Source: Shewanella sp. ANA-3 (GTDB lineage Bacteria; Pseudomonadota; Gammaproteobacteria; Enterobacterales; Shewanellaceae). Taken from it: a stretch of DNA of 64,000 nucleotides. Positions 20,601-31,123 of this stretch are shown here, one piece after another (positions within the stretch are counted from its first letter, which is position 1; every line of letters begins with the position of its first letter). The stretch lies in contig NC_008577.1 of NCBI RefSeq assembly GCF_000203935.1, positions 1,426,001 to 1,490,000 of the forward strand, in the 5' to 3' direction. The translations under genes and the position numbers were made by a program. Under the pieces are notes generated by a model, which saw nothing but the letters and a program-made list of their open reading frames with translations, was not told the origin of the DNA and did not search any database.

Positions 20601-21431
20601 AAAGCCAGTATTATCGAACTCGCGCGACGGCTCCTGAGTAAACCGAACGGTGATGATGTGGTGCTTGAGGCGCTAAGCATGAGGTTAGATGGTACAGTTG
20701 ATACACTTGGTCCCGACTTTCGACAAATAGGTTTAAGAGCTGCGATTTTGAGTCTCTCAAAAAATCATGACGATTATAGTGGTTGCAGGGATTACCGAAT
20801 GGAGCGTGTGATCAGTGCTGCGTTACGCTTTAATGGCAATGAGGCCGCAAAGCAAGAGTGGTTGGATACCATATTTACTGTTGTAGATGACAACTATGGA
20901 TACATTTATTCATGCGAAAACACCATTGCGTCGACTGCGGCATTAATGCCAACAGCATTCCTGAATCGTGTTTTTGAGGGCACTGAAGAGCAACAACATC
21001 TGCGACAGTTCTTTATTCTGCATAGCGTGGACCAGTCAATTCTCGCCAAAATCGATGTGGACGTGTTGATTGAATGGTGCAGAGCCAGAAACGATTCCAA
21101 AGTGTGGGCGATGTTAGCGGCGGGTATTAGTCTCTGGGAACAGGATGGAAATCAGGGGGCAGTTATTATGTCAGAGTCAGCTCTCAGACTGCTGGAAGCA
21201 TCTCCTGAACCTGAAGCTGTTCTGGAGGCATTTGCTGAACGTGTTACTTCTGGTAGCCGAGCAAACGCAATGCAACCTGGAACGGATGCCATTAGAAAGT
21301 TGGTTGAACATGAAAGATCAGATATTGCGGCCGCAGCTAAAACACTCTCTGCAAACTTGGTTCAACTAATCGAGCGCCAGAAAGAGCGAGAACAGCGGGA
21401 GGATATGGAGCGCGAGCAAAGGTTTGAATAA
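17631..21431 (+). CDS. Avs-like STAND NTPase with N-terminal PD-(D/E)XK-type nuclease domain
   Basis: 1266 residues. The N-terminal ~170 residues look like a restriction-endonuclease fold: 'GGIDVHV' (acidic D55) then 'IFQAKK' (QxK at 78-80), matching the D...(E/Q)xK pattern of Mrr-type nucleases. The central NTPase has Walker A 'GLSGVGKT' (241-248) and Walker B 'IMILDN' (297-302), followed by a winged-helix-like stretch. The last ~750 residues are mostly helical and repeat-like, ending in a charged Arg/Glu tail. Nuclease-STAND-repeat order is that of antiviral STAND (Avs) proteins, which oligomerise on sensing a phage protein and cut DNA. It is a single gene between guaA and tadA with codon use closer to mobile DNA than to its neighbours. 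Start is GTG 17631 with GAGG upstream. The Avs assignment is inference from architecture. Confidence 0.7.
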   Translation: MTIFDIEKDELLRLSDTQLEELIARLAEAEIATHGHSPAYVHWSGSINAPDGGIDVHVKVPVEQMSSGFIERPDTIFQAKKHPMPRAAITSEMTTDGALSPTISEQVAKGGSYIIVSLGDDCSPLMKVDRLQAMQYAVADEPNHSNIHLDFYDRSKLAQWLRQHPSVMLWAQKILGQGYSGWQPYGAWSNPPQGSEDTLISAPGVTITLPSGKGQQLAIQDAIGPMRELIRSTNKAVRITGLSGVGKTRIVQALFDESVGEDALDRTIAVYVDTGENPEPSATAMLERLIAEGRRAIMILDNCPSELHTLLASKVAAKGTISLITVEYDIRDDKPQTTEVIQIEAVGPEVAEQLLLRRFPNIGRNNARRIAEFSDGNARVSLAIAERVEEGESLAQLSDAQLFNRLFEQRNNPDDSLREQAEILSLVYSFSVSTAEEGQSELGVLGSISGYSVSQLFRATSKLSDRHIVQKRAHWRAILPHAVANRLAALALDSIPVEQLRATFEASGRQRILMSFAHRLGLLHDHPVAKEIVETWLQPDGLLGRITELDDISARMLDYIAPVAPEVLLDRIEAVLISSDFEGMKPGYKSRRTSIINLLLLLAYEQISFERCIRLLIHLADLEEESNNNTSVRNQITKFFQAYLSGTHATLEQRVAIMNECLSSSVAGRRSLGLRMLSTALEARWSGSGLNEFGARPRDNGLHPNQEQLVQWRSAFIDKALKLGTSGDLTLEVPARQIMANAFRGMWRQVAMREKLNDAARKLHAHKPWGEGWKAIQSVIYFDYTKRALLPDNLAALEKDLEPHDLIPAILTYVLSNRQDYWALANFAHDNINKYDEARKLLEAKALQLGEEFAISGHKLDELGPSLFSNDWMPNIYTFGRGLAKGMHDLLAGWRQLVEQLAPLPRGRMDIAVFGGFIKEVDSIDTVLAQELLDQCAQHPKLRQALVNLHPWGKFTETDLDRCMTILDDPDIQPSMYEPILWRDEYAHLPKASIIELARRLLSKPNGDDVVLEALSMRLDGTVDTLGPDFRQIGLRAAILSLSKNHDDYSGCRDYRMERVISAALRFNGNEAAKQEWLDTIFTVVDDNYGYIYSCENTIASTAALMPTAFLNRVFEGTEEQQHLRQFFILHSVDQSILAKIDVDVLIEWCRARNDSKVWAMLAAGISLWEQDGNQGAVIMSESALRLLEASPEPEAVLEAFAERVTSGSRANAMQPGTDAIRKLVEHERSDIAAAAKTLSANLVQLIERQKEREQREDMEREQRFE

Positions 21432-21531
21432 AGGTTACTCTAATCCGAATTTTGCAGGTCCAATCCCGAGAGAGATGAAAGCCCACTATCTACTCAAGCA
21501 ACGATCGAAAGGGCTCAATCCTTACCCAGTG

Positions 21532-21555
21532 AAGGCGCCAAGTGCGCCTTTTTTA
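21532..21555 (+). terminator. Terminator upstream of tadA
   Basis: AAGGCGC (21532-21538) and GCGCCTT (21544-21550) form a 7-bp stem around CAAGT, followed by TTTTATT. It ends transcription of the STAND gene and isolates tadA. It may be the original terminator of the chromosomal locus. Confidence 0.85.
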
Positions 21556-21604
21556 TTGGTTATGGGTATAATTGCCTAAATTGTTGATTGAAGAGAATCC
21601 TTAA

Positions 21605-22273
<669 letters not shown>

Positions 22274-22297
22274 GGAGTTTGGGGACTCGCCTAAGCG

Positions 22298-22417
22298 TTA
22301 GTCTTGGGCTTGGATAAACGTAAAAAACAGTTTGTGGCGATTCAGCACTCGGCGATGGCGAATTTTCAGTGTGGTGCGACGGCGTGATGCGCTGTTATTG
22401 ATGGTTTTTCTTCTCAT
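22298..22417 (-). CDS. Candidate 39-residue basic small protein
   Basis: A short minus-strand frame (ATG at 22417, TAA at 22298-22300) encodes a strikingly basic peptide: MRRKTINNSASRRRTTL near the N-terminus and a KIRHRRVLNRHK core, then a hydrophobic FFTF patch. A weak G-rich stretch (GGGG) sits upstream of the ATG. It lies in the 439-base gap between convergent tadA and mltF. I recognise no family. Composition is unlike random coding, but the evidence is only the frame and charge. I see nothing else in 22418-22712. Confidence 0.35.
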   Translation of the reverse strand: MRRKTINNSASRRRTTLKIRHRRVLNRHKLFFTFIQAQD

Positions 22418-22712
22418 ATAGACCCCGTTTTGTATCTTGTTATTGTCTAGGTTAAGGCTTTTTTGCTTTGGTTAACGGCTATGGGTTAACGCGCAATGAT
22501 TATTATATTGACCTGTCACTATGACAGTATCAGCAGAGATCTCAGGCGGCAATCCCCCTCGATGCATCTGCTCTATAAAGCAGCGTTTTTAGCCCAAAGC
22601 TAGCTCACTTTAGCCTGTATTGGCTTAATCTAAGATTAAAATCGTGGTTTGAAAGCCGTAAAAAAGCAAGGCTGCGGCGCAAGTCAAGTTATTGAGGGGG
22701 AAGCGGTTAGGG

Positions 22713-24149
22713 CTATTTCGGCTTATCAGGGCTGAGGGTGCCGGGCACTGGCGCTGGGCCATCTTCCGAGGCGAGGTCGCTTGGTTCTTCCTCATCGCTA
22801 TTTTGCTGTTTAGACTGATTATCGACCCAGACTAAGGTGTCGTAATAACGGCGGATGCTGTCGACGTAATGCACGGCTTCGCTACCACGGGCATAGCCGT
22901 AGCGAGTCTTTTGGTAATATTTACGCTTTTGCAGTAGTGGCAATACTTTTTTAAGATCCCGCCAGGCGTTAGGATTCAGCTCCATGGACTCAGCGAGTTT
23001 ACGGGCGTCTTCCACATGGGCATAACCGATATTGTAAGAGGCCAGCGCAAACCACATGCGTTGACTCTCGGGGATAGACTCGGGCAGACGGTTGATCATA
23101 TCCCGTAAATAAGCGGCGCCGCCGCGAATACTTTCTTCCGCATCGAGTCGATTTGTAATGCCAATTTCTTTGGCGGTCGGCTGCGTTAACATCATCATGC
23201 CGCGCACCCCAGTGGGTGAGCGGGCATTAGGATTCCAATGTGACTCTTGATAACTGGTTGCCGCCAATTTACGCCAATCTAAGTCACCAGCGTGGGTTTC
23301 GAAAAGCTGACGATAACGAGGCAATACGGTTTCGATGGCGCGCAGGAAGGCGCGGGTATCGATATAGTCGAAACGCTTAACGTGGCCAAAGTACTTTTCA
23401 TTAAGATGATCGAGGGTACCGGCGAGTTTTTCTTGGTGCCAAAACGCCAATAACTGACTCATCAAGCCGTCACTGTGTGTGGGGGGGAGCAACCAAACCA
23501 CATCGAGCTTTTCTTCTAGCACGAGCCCCGAACGTAGATCCGGTAAATAGCGGCGGTTAATCTGCACGCTGCTCGAGTCGGCGATGGTGTAGTCGATTTC
23601 CTTGTTGGCGATCATCGCCAGCAGCTCTTCGCTGTCTTTATCTGTGACTTGATCCCACACCAGCGTCGGATGACGTTTCTGTAATTGCGTCAAGGTTTCC
23701 ACAAAAGAAGAGTCGGCAATTACAGTAATTTTGCCTTTTAAGTCAGTGATATCTTTGGGTGTTGGCATGCCTTCACGGTAAACCAGTACTTGATTGACGC
23801 GATACAGCGGCGGGCCTAAACGGAATTGTTCGCGCCGCGCTGGGGTTTCAGTCATCCCCGCGGCAATAATATCAATCTCGTTTTTTTTAAGTGCATCATA
23901 GAGTTCGGCACGGTTGGTGTAGGGCACCATTTTTAAGGGCACATCGAGATACTCGGCAAAGAGCACTGCCATATCGTAATCGAAGCCGCTGTTGCCTTGG
24001 CCCGAGGTCATATAAATTTGCGGGCCATAAAGGGTGCCGACCCTTAATTCGGTGAGTTTATGGGGGACATATTCTGTTTCTTCCACGGTCACTTGCTGAC
24101 AAGCCGTCAGTAAGAAACCTAAGATAATCGCGAACAGAAATCGAGTCAT
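22713..24149 (-). CDS. mltF: MltF, membrane-bound lytic murein transglycosylase F
   Basis: 478 residues from ATG 24149, where a short basic N-terminus, hydrophobic segment and lipobox 'LLTAC' make a lipoprotein signal; the longer frame from 24176 disrupts this. Residues about 40-265 form a solute-binding-protein family 3 domain ('[22 protein letters not shown]', '[17 protein letters not shown]'). The C-terminal SLT lysozyme-like domain has the catalytic Glu in '[19 protein letters not shown]' (about residue 305). It cleaves peptidoglycan with formation of 1,6-anhydro ends at the outer membrane. Confidence 0.95.
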   Translation of the reverse strand: MTRFLFAIILGFLLTACQQVTVEETEYVPHKLTELRVGTLYGPQIYMTSGQGNSGFDYDMAVLFAEYLDVPLKMVPYTNRAELYDALKKNEIDIIAAGMTETPARREQFRLGPPLYRVNQVLVYREGMPTPKDITDLKGKITVIADSSFVETLTQLQKRHPTLVWDQVTDKDSEELLAMIANKEIDYTIADSSSVQINRRYLPDLRSGLVLEEKLDVVWLLPPTHSDGLMSQLLAFWHQEKLAGTLDHLNEKYFGHVKRFDYIDTRAFLRAIETVLPRYRQLFETHAGDLDWRKLAATSYQESHWNPNARSPTGVRGMMMLTQPTAKEIGITNRLDAEESIRGGAAYLRDMINRLPESIPESQRMWFALASYNIGYAHVEDARKLAESMELNPNAWRDLKKVLPLLQKRKYYQKTRYGYARGSEAVHYVDSIRRYYDTLVWVDNQSKQQNSDEEEPSDLASEDGPAPVPGTLSPDKPK

Positions 24150-24425
24150 TAAACACACTTTATTAAATAAAATCAAAATGATGAACAGTAGAAGGTCAGT
24201 GAGGTAACAAGGATAAACTGGCTGACATTGCTGTGATTATATCCGTTTGTCGCCAATTACGTAAAAAAATCGTATCGCATGGAATACGAAGGAGGGGAAA
24301 AGGGCCGCTTTTTATCTTAATAGGAAACACTGTTTTACGTAAGGTCACAGGTGATTTGTGACAGACATTTCCTTATAATAGCGCCATCTCTGACCCCTGC
24401 AATTATAAATATAAGGTGAATTGAC

Positions 24426-27400
24426 GTGATGGAGATCATCCGCGGAGCCCCAGCACTCTCGACGTTTAGAGTGCAAAAGCTAATGGAGGCCTGCGTAAAC
24501 GCTGCGCTTCCGGTACGCCAAATCTATGCTGAGTATGTTCATTTAGCGGATTTGAGCGAGTTGCTTGAGACCAATGAGCGCGAGCAACTTGAAAAAATTC
24601 TCACCTATGGACCTGCTATCGAAGCCCATACCCCCCAAGGTTCACTCCTGTTTGTTACTCCCCGTCCCGGCACAATTTCTCCATGGTCTTCTAAAGCCAC
24701 TGATATCGCCCACAATTGTGGTTTAGGTAAAGTGAAGCGCTTAGAGCGTGGTGTTGCCTATTATGTGGAGTCAGACACTTTGACTGTCGAGCAGCAACAA
24801 ACCCTCAAAGGGTTATTGCACGACCGTATGGTTGAAGTGGTTCTGGACGATTTTGCTAAGGCCGATGTGCTGTTTAAGCGCACTGAACCTGCGCCTTTCA
24901 AGAGTGTGAACGTATTGGCTGAAGGCCGCCGTGCACTTGAAGTGGCCAACGTCGAAATGGGTCTGGCGCTCGCCGAAGATGAAATCGATTATCTTGTCGA
25001 AAACTTTGTGCGTTTGAACCGTAATCCAAACGATATTGAACTGATGATGTTTGCTCAGGCTAACTCAGAGCACTGCCGTCACAAGATTTTTAACGCAGAT
25101 TGGACAATTGATGGCGAGGCGCAGCCTAAGTCTCTGTTCAAGATGATTAAAAACACCTTTGAAACTACACCAGACCACGTGTTATCTGCCTATAAAGATA
25201 ACGCCGCTGTGATGGAAGGTTCGGTTGCGGGACGTTTCTTCCCCGATCCAAACGGTGTTTACAGCTATCACACTGAACCAATGCACGTACTGATGAAAGT
25301 GGAAACCCACAACCATCCTACGGCAATCAGTCCATACCCTGGTGCGGCGACGGGTTCAGGTGGTGAGATCCGCGACGAAGGTGCAACCGGTCGTGGCTCT
25401 AAACCTAAAGCGGGTTTAACTGGCTTTAGCGTATCGAATTTAAAAATCCCAGGTTTTGTACAACCATGGGAAGGCAACTACGGTAAGCCTGAGCGTATCG
25501 TCAGTGCGCTGGATATCATGACCGAAGGCCCACTTGGCGGCGCGGCGTTTAACAACGAGTTTGGTCGTCCAGCCCTGTTAGGTTACTTCCGTACCTATGA
25601 GCAAGAAGTCTCAAGCCACAACGGCGTAGAAGTCCGTGGTTATCACAAGCCCATCATGTTAGCCGGTGGTTTAGGTAACATCCGCGAAGAGCACGTACAA
25701 AAAGGCGAAATCACCGTCGGTGCTAAGCTTATCGTACTCGGTGGCCCTGCGATGAACATTGGTCTTGGCGGCGGCGCTGCCTCTTCTATGGCGTCGGGTC
25801 AATCGAGCGAAGATTTAGACTTTGCGTCGGTTCAGCGTGAAAACCCAGAAATGGAACGCCGCTGTCAAGAAGTGATCGACCGCTGCTGGCAATTAGGCGA
25901 TAAAAACCCGATCCAATTTATCCACGACGTGGGCGCGGGTGGTTTATCTAACGCTTTCCCTGAGTTAGTTAACGATGGCGGCCGTGGTGGTATCTTCAAT
26001 CTGCGCAACGTGCCATCGGACGAGCCGGGCATGAGCCCGCTGGAGATCTGGTGTAACGAATCGCAGGAACGTTATGTGCTTTCGGTTGCTGCCGAAGACC
26101 TGCCGTTATTTACTGCGATTTGTGAGCGTGAGCGCGCACCGTTTGCGGTAGTGGGCGAGGCAACGCAAGAGCAGCATTTAACCCTAGCTGACAGCCATTT
26201 CGATAACAATCCTATCGATTTACCACTCGAGGTGTTATTAGGTAAAGCACCTAAGATGAGCCGTAATGTGGTATCCGCTAAGGCAGTTTCACCTGCACTT
26301 GAGCAAAGCAACATCGATGTGAAAGAAGCGGTCAAACGCATTCTTAGCCTGCCAACTGTGGCGGACAAAACCTTCCTTATCACCATTGGTGACCGCACGG
26401 TAACGGGTCTAGTAAACCGTGACCAAATGGTTGGCCCATGGCAAGTCCCTGTGGCTGATTGCGCGGTAACGGCGGCAAGCTTTGATACCTATGCTGGTGA
26501 AGCCATGTCTATGGGTGAACGTACGCCGCTGGCACTGCTCGATTTTGGCGCCTCTGCCCGTATGGCGGTTGCCGAATCGATTATGAACATCGCGGGTGCG
26601 GATATTGGTTCGTTCAAACGTATCAAACTGTCGGCTAACTGGATGTCTGCCGCGGGCCACCCTGGCGAAGATGCGGGTCTTTATGAAGCGGTTAAGGCCG
26701 TGGGTGAAGAGCTGTGTCCAGAACTGAGCCTGACCATTCCTGTCGGTAAAGACTCCATGTCGATGAAAACCGCATGGCAGCAAGACGGCGCGAACAAAAC
26801 CGTGACGGCACCTATGTCGTTGGTCATTTCTGCCTTCGGTGTGGTGCAGGATATCCGTAACACGGTAACGCCTGAACTTCGCAGTGATAAAGGCGAAACC
26901 TCGCTGTTATTAGTCGACTTAGGCGCTGGCAAAAATCGTTTAGGCGGTTCTTGTTTGGCACAGGTTTACGGTGAGTTAGGCGATATCGCGCCAGACTTAG
27001 ACGATGCAGCTCTGTTACGTGGTTTCTTCGAAACCATGCAAAAGCTGGTGGCGAAGAAGTCGGTTATTGCATACCACGACCGCAGTGACGGTGGTTTATT
27101 CACGACGTTAGTGGAAATGGCCTTTGCGGGTAACACGGGTCTTGCTATCGACTTAAGTGCACTGCAAGGTACTGACGTTGAACGTCTATTCAATGAAGAA
27201 CTCGGTGGCGTACTGCAAGTGAGCCGCGCTGATGCCGAGCTTATCGCTGCGCAATTCGCCCAAGCAGGCGTACCTTGCCACATGATTGGTACTCTGGCGA
27301 ATGACCAACGCGTAACCATTAAAGATGGTGCGCGTGAAGTGTTCAGCGAGACACGTGTTGCACTGCGTACTTTATGGTCTGAAACCACTTACCGTATGCA

Positions 27401-28310
27401 AGCGCTGCGTGATAACCCAGCCTGCGCATTAGAAGAGTTTAAGCTCAAACAGGATGAAACCGACTTAGGTTTAACGGTTAACTTAAGCTTCGATCCAAGT
27501 GAAGACGTTGCTGCGCCGTACATCCTCAAAGGTGCTGCACCTAAGATGGCTATTCTGCGCGAGCAGGGCGTTAACTCCCATGTGGAAATGGCGGCCGCGT
27601 TTGACCGCGCAGGTTTTGAGAGCCGTGACGTGCATATGTCTGACATTCTGTCAGGCCGCATTAGCCTCGAAGAGTTCCAAGGTCTGGTGGCCTGTGGTGG
27701 CTTCTCCTACGGTGACGTATTAGGTGCGGGTGAAGGTTGGGCTAAGTCTATCCTGTTCAACGCCCGTGCTCGCGATGAGTTCTCACGCTTCTTCGAGCGC
27801 GACTCAAGCTTTGCCCTCGGTGTGTGTAACGGTTGCCAAATGCTGTCGAACCTGAAGGAAATCATTCCTGGTAGCGAGCACTGGCCACGTTTCGTGCGTA
27901 ACCGCTCTGAGCGTTTCGAAGCGCGTTTCAGCTTAGTTGAAGTGCAGCAAAGTCCATCACTGTTCTTCCAAGGTATGGCGGGTTCACGTATGCCTATCGC
28001 CGTGTCCCACGGTGAAGGACATGCAGAGTTTGCTAGTGCGCAGGCGCTGGCCTTAGCTGAGGCTTCTGGCACTATCGCGCTGCGTTTTGTGAATGGTAAA
28101 GGTGAAATTGCCACCCAATACCCACAAAACCCGAACGGTTCGCCAAACGGTTTAACCGGTATCTGTACTACCGATGGCCGTGTGACACTGATGATGCCAC
28201 ATCCTGAGCGTGTATTTAGAACGGTTGCAAACTCTTGGCACCCAGATAACTGGGGTGAAGACAGCCCATGGATGCGTATGTTCCGCAATGCGCGAGTTAA
28301 CTTAGGCTAA
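24426..28310 (+). CDS. purL: PurL, phosphoribosylformylglycinamidine synthase
   Basis: 1294 residues. The large gammaproteobacterial form that converts FGAR to FGAM in de novo purine synthesis. The synthase half shows '[13 protein letters not shown]' and '[13 protein letters not shown]'. The C-terminal glutaminase has the nucleophile Cys in 'LGVCNGCQM' and the His/Glu pair in '[10 protein letters not shown]'. It aligns end to end with E. coli PurL. Start is GTG 24426 or the adjacent ATG 24429. I could not pick out a convincing PurR box in the upstream 276 bases. Confidence 0.97.
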   Translation: MMEIIRGAPALSTFRVQKLMEACVNAALPVRQIYAEYVHLADLSELLETNEREQLEKILTYGPAIEAHTPQGSLLFVTPRPGTISPWSSKATDIAHNCGLGKVKRLERGVAYYVESDTLTVEQQQTLKGLLHDRMVEVVLDDFAKADVLFKRTEPAPFKSVNVLAEGRRALEVANVEMGLALAEDEIDYLVENFVRLNRNPNDIELMMFAQANSEHCRHKIFNADWTIDGEAQPKSLFKMIKNTFETTPDHVLSAYKDNAAVMEGSVAGRFFPDPNGVYSYHTEPMHVLMKVETHNHPTAISPYPGAATGSGGEIRDEGATGRGSKPKAGLTGFSVSNLKIPGFVQPWEGNYGKPERIVSALDIMTEGPLGGAAFNNEFGRPALLGYFRTYEQEVSSHNGVEVRGYHKPIMLAGGLGNIREEHVQKGEITVGAKLIVLGGPAMNIGLGGGAASSMASGQSSEDLDFASVQRENPEMERRCQEVIDRCWQLGDKNPIQFIHDVGAGGLSNAFPELVNDGGRGGIFNLRNVPSDEPGMSPLEIWCNESQERYVLSVAAEDLPLFTAICERERAPFAVVGEATQEQHLTLADSHFDNNPIDLPLEVLLGKAPKMSRNVVSAKAVSPALEQSNIDVKEAVKRILSLPTVADKTFLITIGDRTVTGLVNRDQMVGPWQVPVADCAVTAASFDTYAGEAMSMGERTPLALLDFGASARMAVAESIMNIAGADIGSFKRIKLSANWMSAAGHPGEDAGLYEAVKAVGEELCPELSLTIPVGKDSMSMKTAWQQDGANKTVTAPMSLVISAFGVVQDIRNTVTPELRSDKGETSLLLVDLGAGKNRLGGSCLAQVYGELGDIAPDLDDAALLRGFFETMQKLVAKKSVIAYHDRSDGGLFTTLVEMAFAGNTGLAIDLSALQGTDVERLFNEELGGVLQVSRADAELIAAQFAQAGVPCHMIGTLANDQRVTIKDGAREVFSETRVALRTLWSETTYRMQALRDNPACALEEFKLKQDETDLGLTVNLSFDPSEDVAAPYILKGAAPKMAILREQGVNSHVEMAAAFDRAGFESRDVHMSDILSGRISLEEFQGLVACGGFSYGDVLGAGEGWAKSILFNARARDEFSRFFERDSSFALGVCNGCQMLSNLKEIIPGSEHWPRFVRNRSERFEARFSLVEVQQSPSLFFQGMAGSRMPIAVSHGEGHAEFASAQALALAEASGTIALRFVNGKGEIATQYPQNPNGSPNGLTGICTTDGRVTLMMPHPERVFRTVANSWHPDNWGEDSPWMRMFRNARVNLG

Positions 28311-28344
28311 GGTTTTTATTGAGAAAACCACGACTTAAGTGAGT

Positions 28345-28377
28345 AAAAAAAGGAGCGAAATTTTTCGCTCCTTTTTT
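28345..28377. terminator. purL terminator, symmetric
   Basis: AAAAAAGGAGCGAAA and TTTCGCTCCTTTTTT pair over 15 bp, with A and T runs on both sides. It terminates purL and could also stop minus-strand transcripts coming from the small-protein unit. Confidence 0.9.
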
Positions 28378-28575
28378 ATATATAAAACGCATCTTTAAAA
28401 AAGATAAGGTATTTTAAGATCTTAGTCTTATATTTGTTAAACCTAATAAAATGAAGTTCAAAAATATCAATCTTAAAGACTAAATACCCCTTAATAAGTA
28501 GTTCACACAAGTGAAACAAAACTGACTTGCTTTAATTTAGTCACTGTACTTGCCCGTATTCTCAAGACATAAAAG

Positions 28576-28607
28576 CAAAAAGCCCCCAACTCATCGAGAA
28601 GGGGGCT
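28576..28607 (-). terminator. Terminator of the minus-strand small-protein transcript
   Basis: AGCCCCC (28581-28587) pairs with GGGGGCT (28601-28607). Read on the minus strand the stem is followed by TTTTGC. It lies 60 bases past the stop of the 25-residue frame at 28669, supporting a dedicated short transcript. Confidence 0.75.
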
Positions 28608-28668
28608 CGTTTTGCGCTAACAAAACTTCAAATCAAATCAGTATTATTTCAGAGTAAGCGGTGAACGA

Positions 28669-28746
28669 TTACAGCTCACGAGCTGTATAAAGTTCAACAA
28701 AAACACGCTTATAGCTGTTAACCAGACGTTCAAATAAGTTTGTCAT
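28669..28746 (-). CDS. Probable 25-residue small protein
   Basis: The frame MTNLFERLVNSYKRVFVELY followed by TAREL is preceded by a good ribosome site: GGAG (28758-28755), 8 bases from the ATG at 28746. A Rho-independent terminator lies downstream and a structured leader upstream. It is an amphipathic helix-like peptide with alternating basic and hydrophobic residues. It fits no family I recognise. It is encoded on its own in the purL-cydA gap, on the strand opposite to both. The ribosome site and terminator make this the best supported of the tiny frames in the window. Confidence 0.5.
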   Translation of the reverse strand: MTNLFERLVNSYKRVFVELYTAREL

Positions 28747-28786
28747 ATCTCTTTCTCCACACCAAAGTTATACCTATGTGCGCGGA

Positions 28787-28825
28787 GTTTGGCTTGCCTG
28801 GGGCGCTTCACCAGTCACATCAAAC
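28787..28825 (-). promoter_or_regulatory. Structured 5' leader of the small-protein transcript
   Basis: On the minus strand GTTTG (28825-28821) pairs with CAAAC (28791-28787), and inside it CTGG (28814-28811) pairs with CCAG (28801-28798), separated by a symmetric 6/6 internal loop and a 9-base apical loop. A second small hairpin (CTCCT...AGGAG) precedes it at about 28828-28843. The leader has no long frame (an ATG is followed at once by TGA). It does not match a riboswitch class that I can name. Confidence 0.45.
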
Positions 28826-29213
28826 CGTCTCCTTAACACAGGAGATATATTAACCAGCTTAAGCCGTCTTCTCAAACGAGAAAAAATACATTTTATCATT
28901 AGTAAAACTAATTGATTTTGGTTTTGAAATATTCCGGCTTTAAAGATTTTTGTGAATTAAGTGCATGATTTTTATATATCTAATTATTTAAATAATAATG
29001 GTATTGGTAATGTTTTATTAGTGTAAATATTGTTTTTAATTTGTTTTTGGTGATTTTTGCTGCTTATCCATTAGATTTTTGCTCAAGTTGGTAAAAACTA
29101 ACTTTTTAGTTTAGCTTGGCGTGTTCTCTACCCCATAATTATGACTCTGTCAACAGTGGGTAAAAGTGAAGTGTGTGCCCCGTTGCAAAACCCATCTAAA
29201 GCCCTGAGTTTGA

Positions 29214-29227
29214 TTGATTTGAATCAA
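29214..29227. promoter_or_regulatory. Perfect FNR/EtrA-type box upstream of cydA
   Basis: TTGATTTGAATCAA matches TTGAT-N4-ATCAA exactly. A candidate -10 region (TATAAAAT) begins 11 bases downstream at 29238, so a bound FNR-type regulator would overlap the -35 region. That geometry suggests repression, as FNR does at E. coli cydAB, but the transcription start is not known from sequence. The distance to the cydA ATG is about 325 bases, implying a long leader. Confidence 0.7.
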
Positions 29228-29253
29228 AGGCGGGTGGTATAAAATACTCACAA

Positions 29254-29394
29254 ATGAAAGCGATTAAATATCTTAACTATCTGATATTTATATCGATGGG
29301 ATCATTTGTAGGATTGGGTGGTGAGGTGAAAGTCTCAAAGCCGAGCGATAGTGTGACTAGGGTCTCAGTATGCGAGGGAAAAGGGGATTTTTAA
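29254..29394 (+). CDS. Possible 46-residue leader frame upstream of cydA
   Basis: ATG 29254 opens a 46-codon frame with a basic start and hydrophobic helix (MKAIKYLNYLIFISMGSF), then a polar tail with one Cys. It lies a few bases downstream of the candidate -10 at 29238-29245, so it would be nearly leaderless, with no ribosome site. It could be a signal-peptide-like remnant, a leader peptide or chance. Confidence 0.22.
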   Translation: MKAIKYLNYLIFISMGSFVGLGGEVKVSKPSDSVTRVSVCEGKGDF

Positions 29395-29493
29395 GCCTTG
29401 CTGCTTCGATGTAATGAAAAAGATGAAATTTAACGGTTTATACTGAATTCAGCTATAAACACAAAATGAAAACTCACTATCCTACAAAGGCAC

Positions 29494-29524
29494 TTGCTAC
29501 GAATGGCTCAAGTAGTCGTAGCAA
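29494..29524 (+). promoter_or_regulatory. cydA 5'-UTR hairpin next to the ribosome site
   Basis: TTGCTACGA (29494-29502) and TCGTAGCAA (29516-29524) form a 9-bp perfect stem with a 13-base loop. The stem ends 16 bases before AAGGAG and 27 before the cydA ATG, and it lacks a U-tract, so it is more likely an mRNA stability or translation-control element than a terminator. Confidence 0.55.
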
Positions 29525-29551
29525 TTGGACGCACCACGTAAGGAGTCACCG

Positions 29552-31108
29552 ATGATTGTTGAAGAGGTTGTTGAGCTATCACGGTTGCAGTTTGCGCTGA
29601 CAGCCATGTATCACTTCCTGTTTGTTCCCTTAACCTTGGGGTTGGCATTTTTGCTGGCTATCATGGAATCACTCTATGTGATGACTGATAAACAAATTTA
29701 TAAAGATATGACTAAGTTCTGGGGTAAGTTGTTTGGTATCAACTTTGCCTTGGGTGTTTCAACGGGTTTAGCGATGGAATTCCAGTTTGGTACTAACTGG
29801 TCTTATTATTCGCACTATGTGGGTGACATCTTTGGTGCACCACTGGCCATTGAAGGATTAATGGCGTTCTTCTTAGAATCGACCTTCGTGGGTATGTTCT
29901 TCTTCGGTTGGGATCGTTTCTCTAAGCGTCAACACTTAGCGACAACCTGGTTGGTAGCCTTTGGTTCCAACTTCTCCGCATTATGGATTCTGGTGGCAAA
30001 CGGTTGGATGCAAAACCCTGTGGGTAGCGTATTCAATTACGAAACCATGCGTATGGAAATGACCAGCTTCGCTGATGTTATCTTCAACCCTGTTGCACAG
30101 GTGAAGTTTGTTCACACTGTGGCTTCTGGCTATGTGACTGGCGCAATGTTCGTATTAGCGATCAGCTCTTACTACATTCTGAAGAAACGTGACTTACCTT
30201 TTGCACGTCGTTCATTTGCGATTGCAGCCAGCTTCGGTATGGCGTCTATCCTGTCTGTTATCGTTCTGGGTGACGAATCAGGCTATAAAGTGGGTGAAGC
30301 GCAGCGCGTTAAGTTAGCGGCAATTGAAGCTGAGTGGCATACAGAACCTGCTCCTGCAGCCTTTACTGCAGTTGGTTTCCCAAATCAAGAAACCATGCAC
30401 ACCGATTTCGCGGTTAAGATCCCTTACGCTATGGGTATCGTAGCAACACGTTCTTTAGATGAAGAAGTAACAGGCCTACGTGACTTAGTGGCTGAACACG
30501 AAGTACGTATCCGCAACGGTATGAAAGCTTACGAGATGCTGGTGAAACTGCGCGCTGGTGATAAGTCTCCAGAGTTACGTGACGCGTTCGAAGCGGCGAA
30601 AGTTGACTTAGGTTACGGCTTACTGCTGAAGCGTTACACCGACAATGTTGTAGATGCGACAGAAGAGCAAATCAAAGCGGCAGCGAAGGATTCTATCCCG
30701 AATGTGGCACCGATTTTCTGGAGCTTCCGTGTGATGGTTGGCTTAGGCTTTGTGATGTTGTTTGTGTTCGCTGCAGCCTTCTGGCAAAGCACACGTCATC
30801 AGATCGAAGAGAAGAAATGGGTACTTAAAGCAGCACTCTTTAGCTTGCCATTACCTTGGATTGCGATCGAGTGTGGTTGGTTTGTGGCGGAATATGGCCG
30901 TCAACCTTGGACCATCTCTGAGGTGCTGCCGACCTTTATGTCTGCTTCGAGTTTAACGACTGGGGATCTGTGGTTCAGTATTATTTCGATTTCACTGTTC
31001 TACACTGTGCTGCTGGTGATCGAGATATTCTTGATGCTTAAGTTTGCCCGTCTTGGCCCTAGCAGTTTAAAGACTGGTCGTTATCACTTCGAGAAACTAG
31101 AAGCCTAA
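29552..31108 (+). CDS. cydA: Cytochrome bd ubiquinol oxidase subunit I
   Basis: 518 residues from ATG 29552, which has AAGGAG upstream and gives the family start '[21 protein letters not shown]' (a haem-ligand His in the first helix). CydA carries the b558, b595 and d haems and the quinol site of the high-affinity terminal oxidase. The long Q-loop (about 250-390) and the signature 'AEYGRQPW' are present. Several further membrane helices follow. It is the first gene of cydABX. Confidence 0.97.
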   Translation: MIVEEVVELSRLQFALTAMYHFLFVPLTLGLAFLLAIMESLYVMTDKQIYKDMTKFWGKLFGINFALGVSTGLAMEFQFGTNWSYYSHYVGDIFGAPLAIEGLMAFFLESTFVGMFFFGWDRFSKRQHLATTWLVAFGSNFSALWILVANGWMQNPVGSVFNYETMRMEMTSFADVIFNPVAQVKFVHTVASGYVTGAMFVLAISSYYILKKRDLPFARRSFAIAASFGMASILSVIVLGDESGYKVGEAQRVKLAAIEAEWHTEPAPAAFTAVGFPNQETMHTDFAVKIPYAMGIVATRSLDEEVTGLRDLVAEHEVRIRNGMKAYEMLVKLRAGDKSPELRDAFEAAKVDLGYGLLLKRYTDNVVDATEEQIKAAAKDSIPNVAPIFWSFRVMVGLGFVMLFVFAAAFWQSTRHQIEEKKWVLKAALFSLPLPWIAIECGWFVAEYGRQPWTISEVLPTFMSASSLTTGDLWFSIISISLFYTVLLVIEIFLMLKFARLGPSSLKTGRYHFEKLEA

Positions 31109-31123
31109 GCAGAGGATTTCATT

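Noticed and set aside
17269..21604. Duplication of the guaA 3' end as att site of an island
   Set aside because: I looked for a second copy of the guaA terminal sequence near the end of the STAND gene and found none. No integrase is present, so guaA-type integration remains unproven.
29525..29551. Nine-codon longer start for CydA
   Set aside because: The ribosome site AAGGAG lies inside that extension and the family begins at the ATG at 29552.
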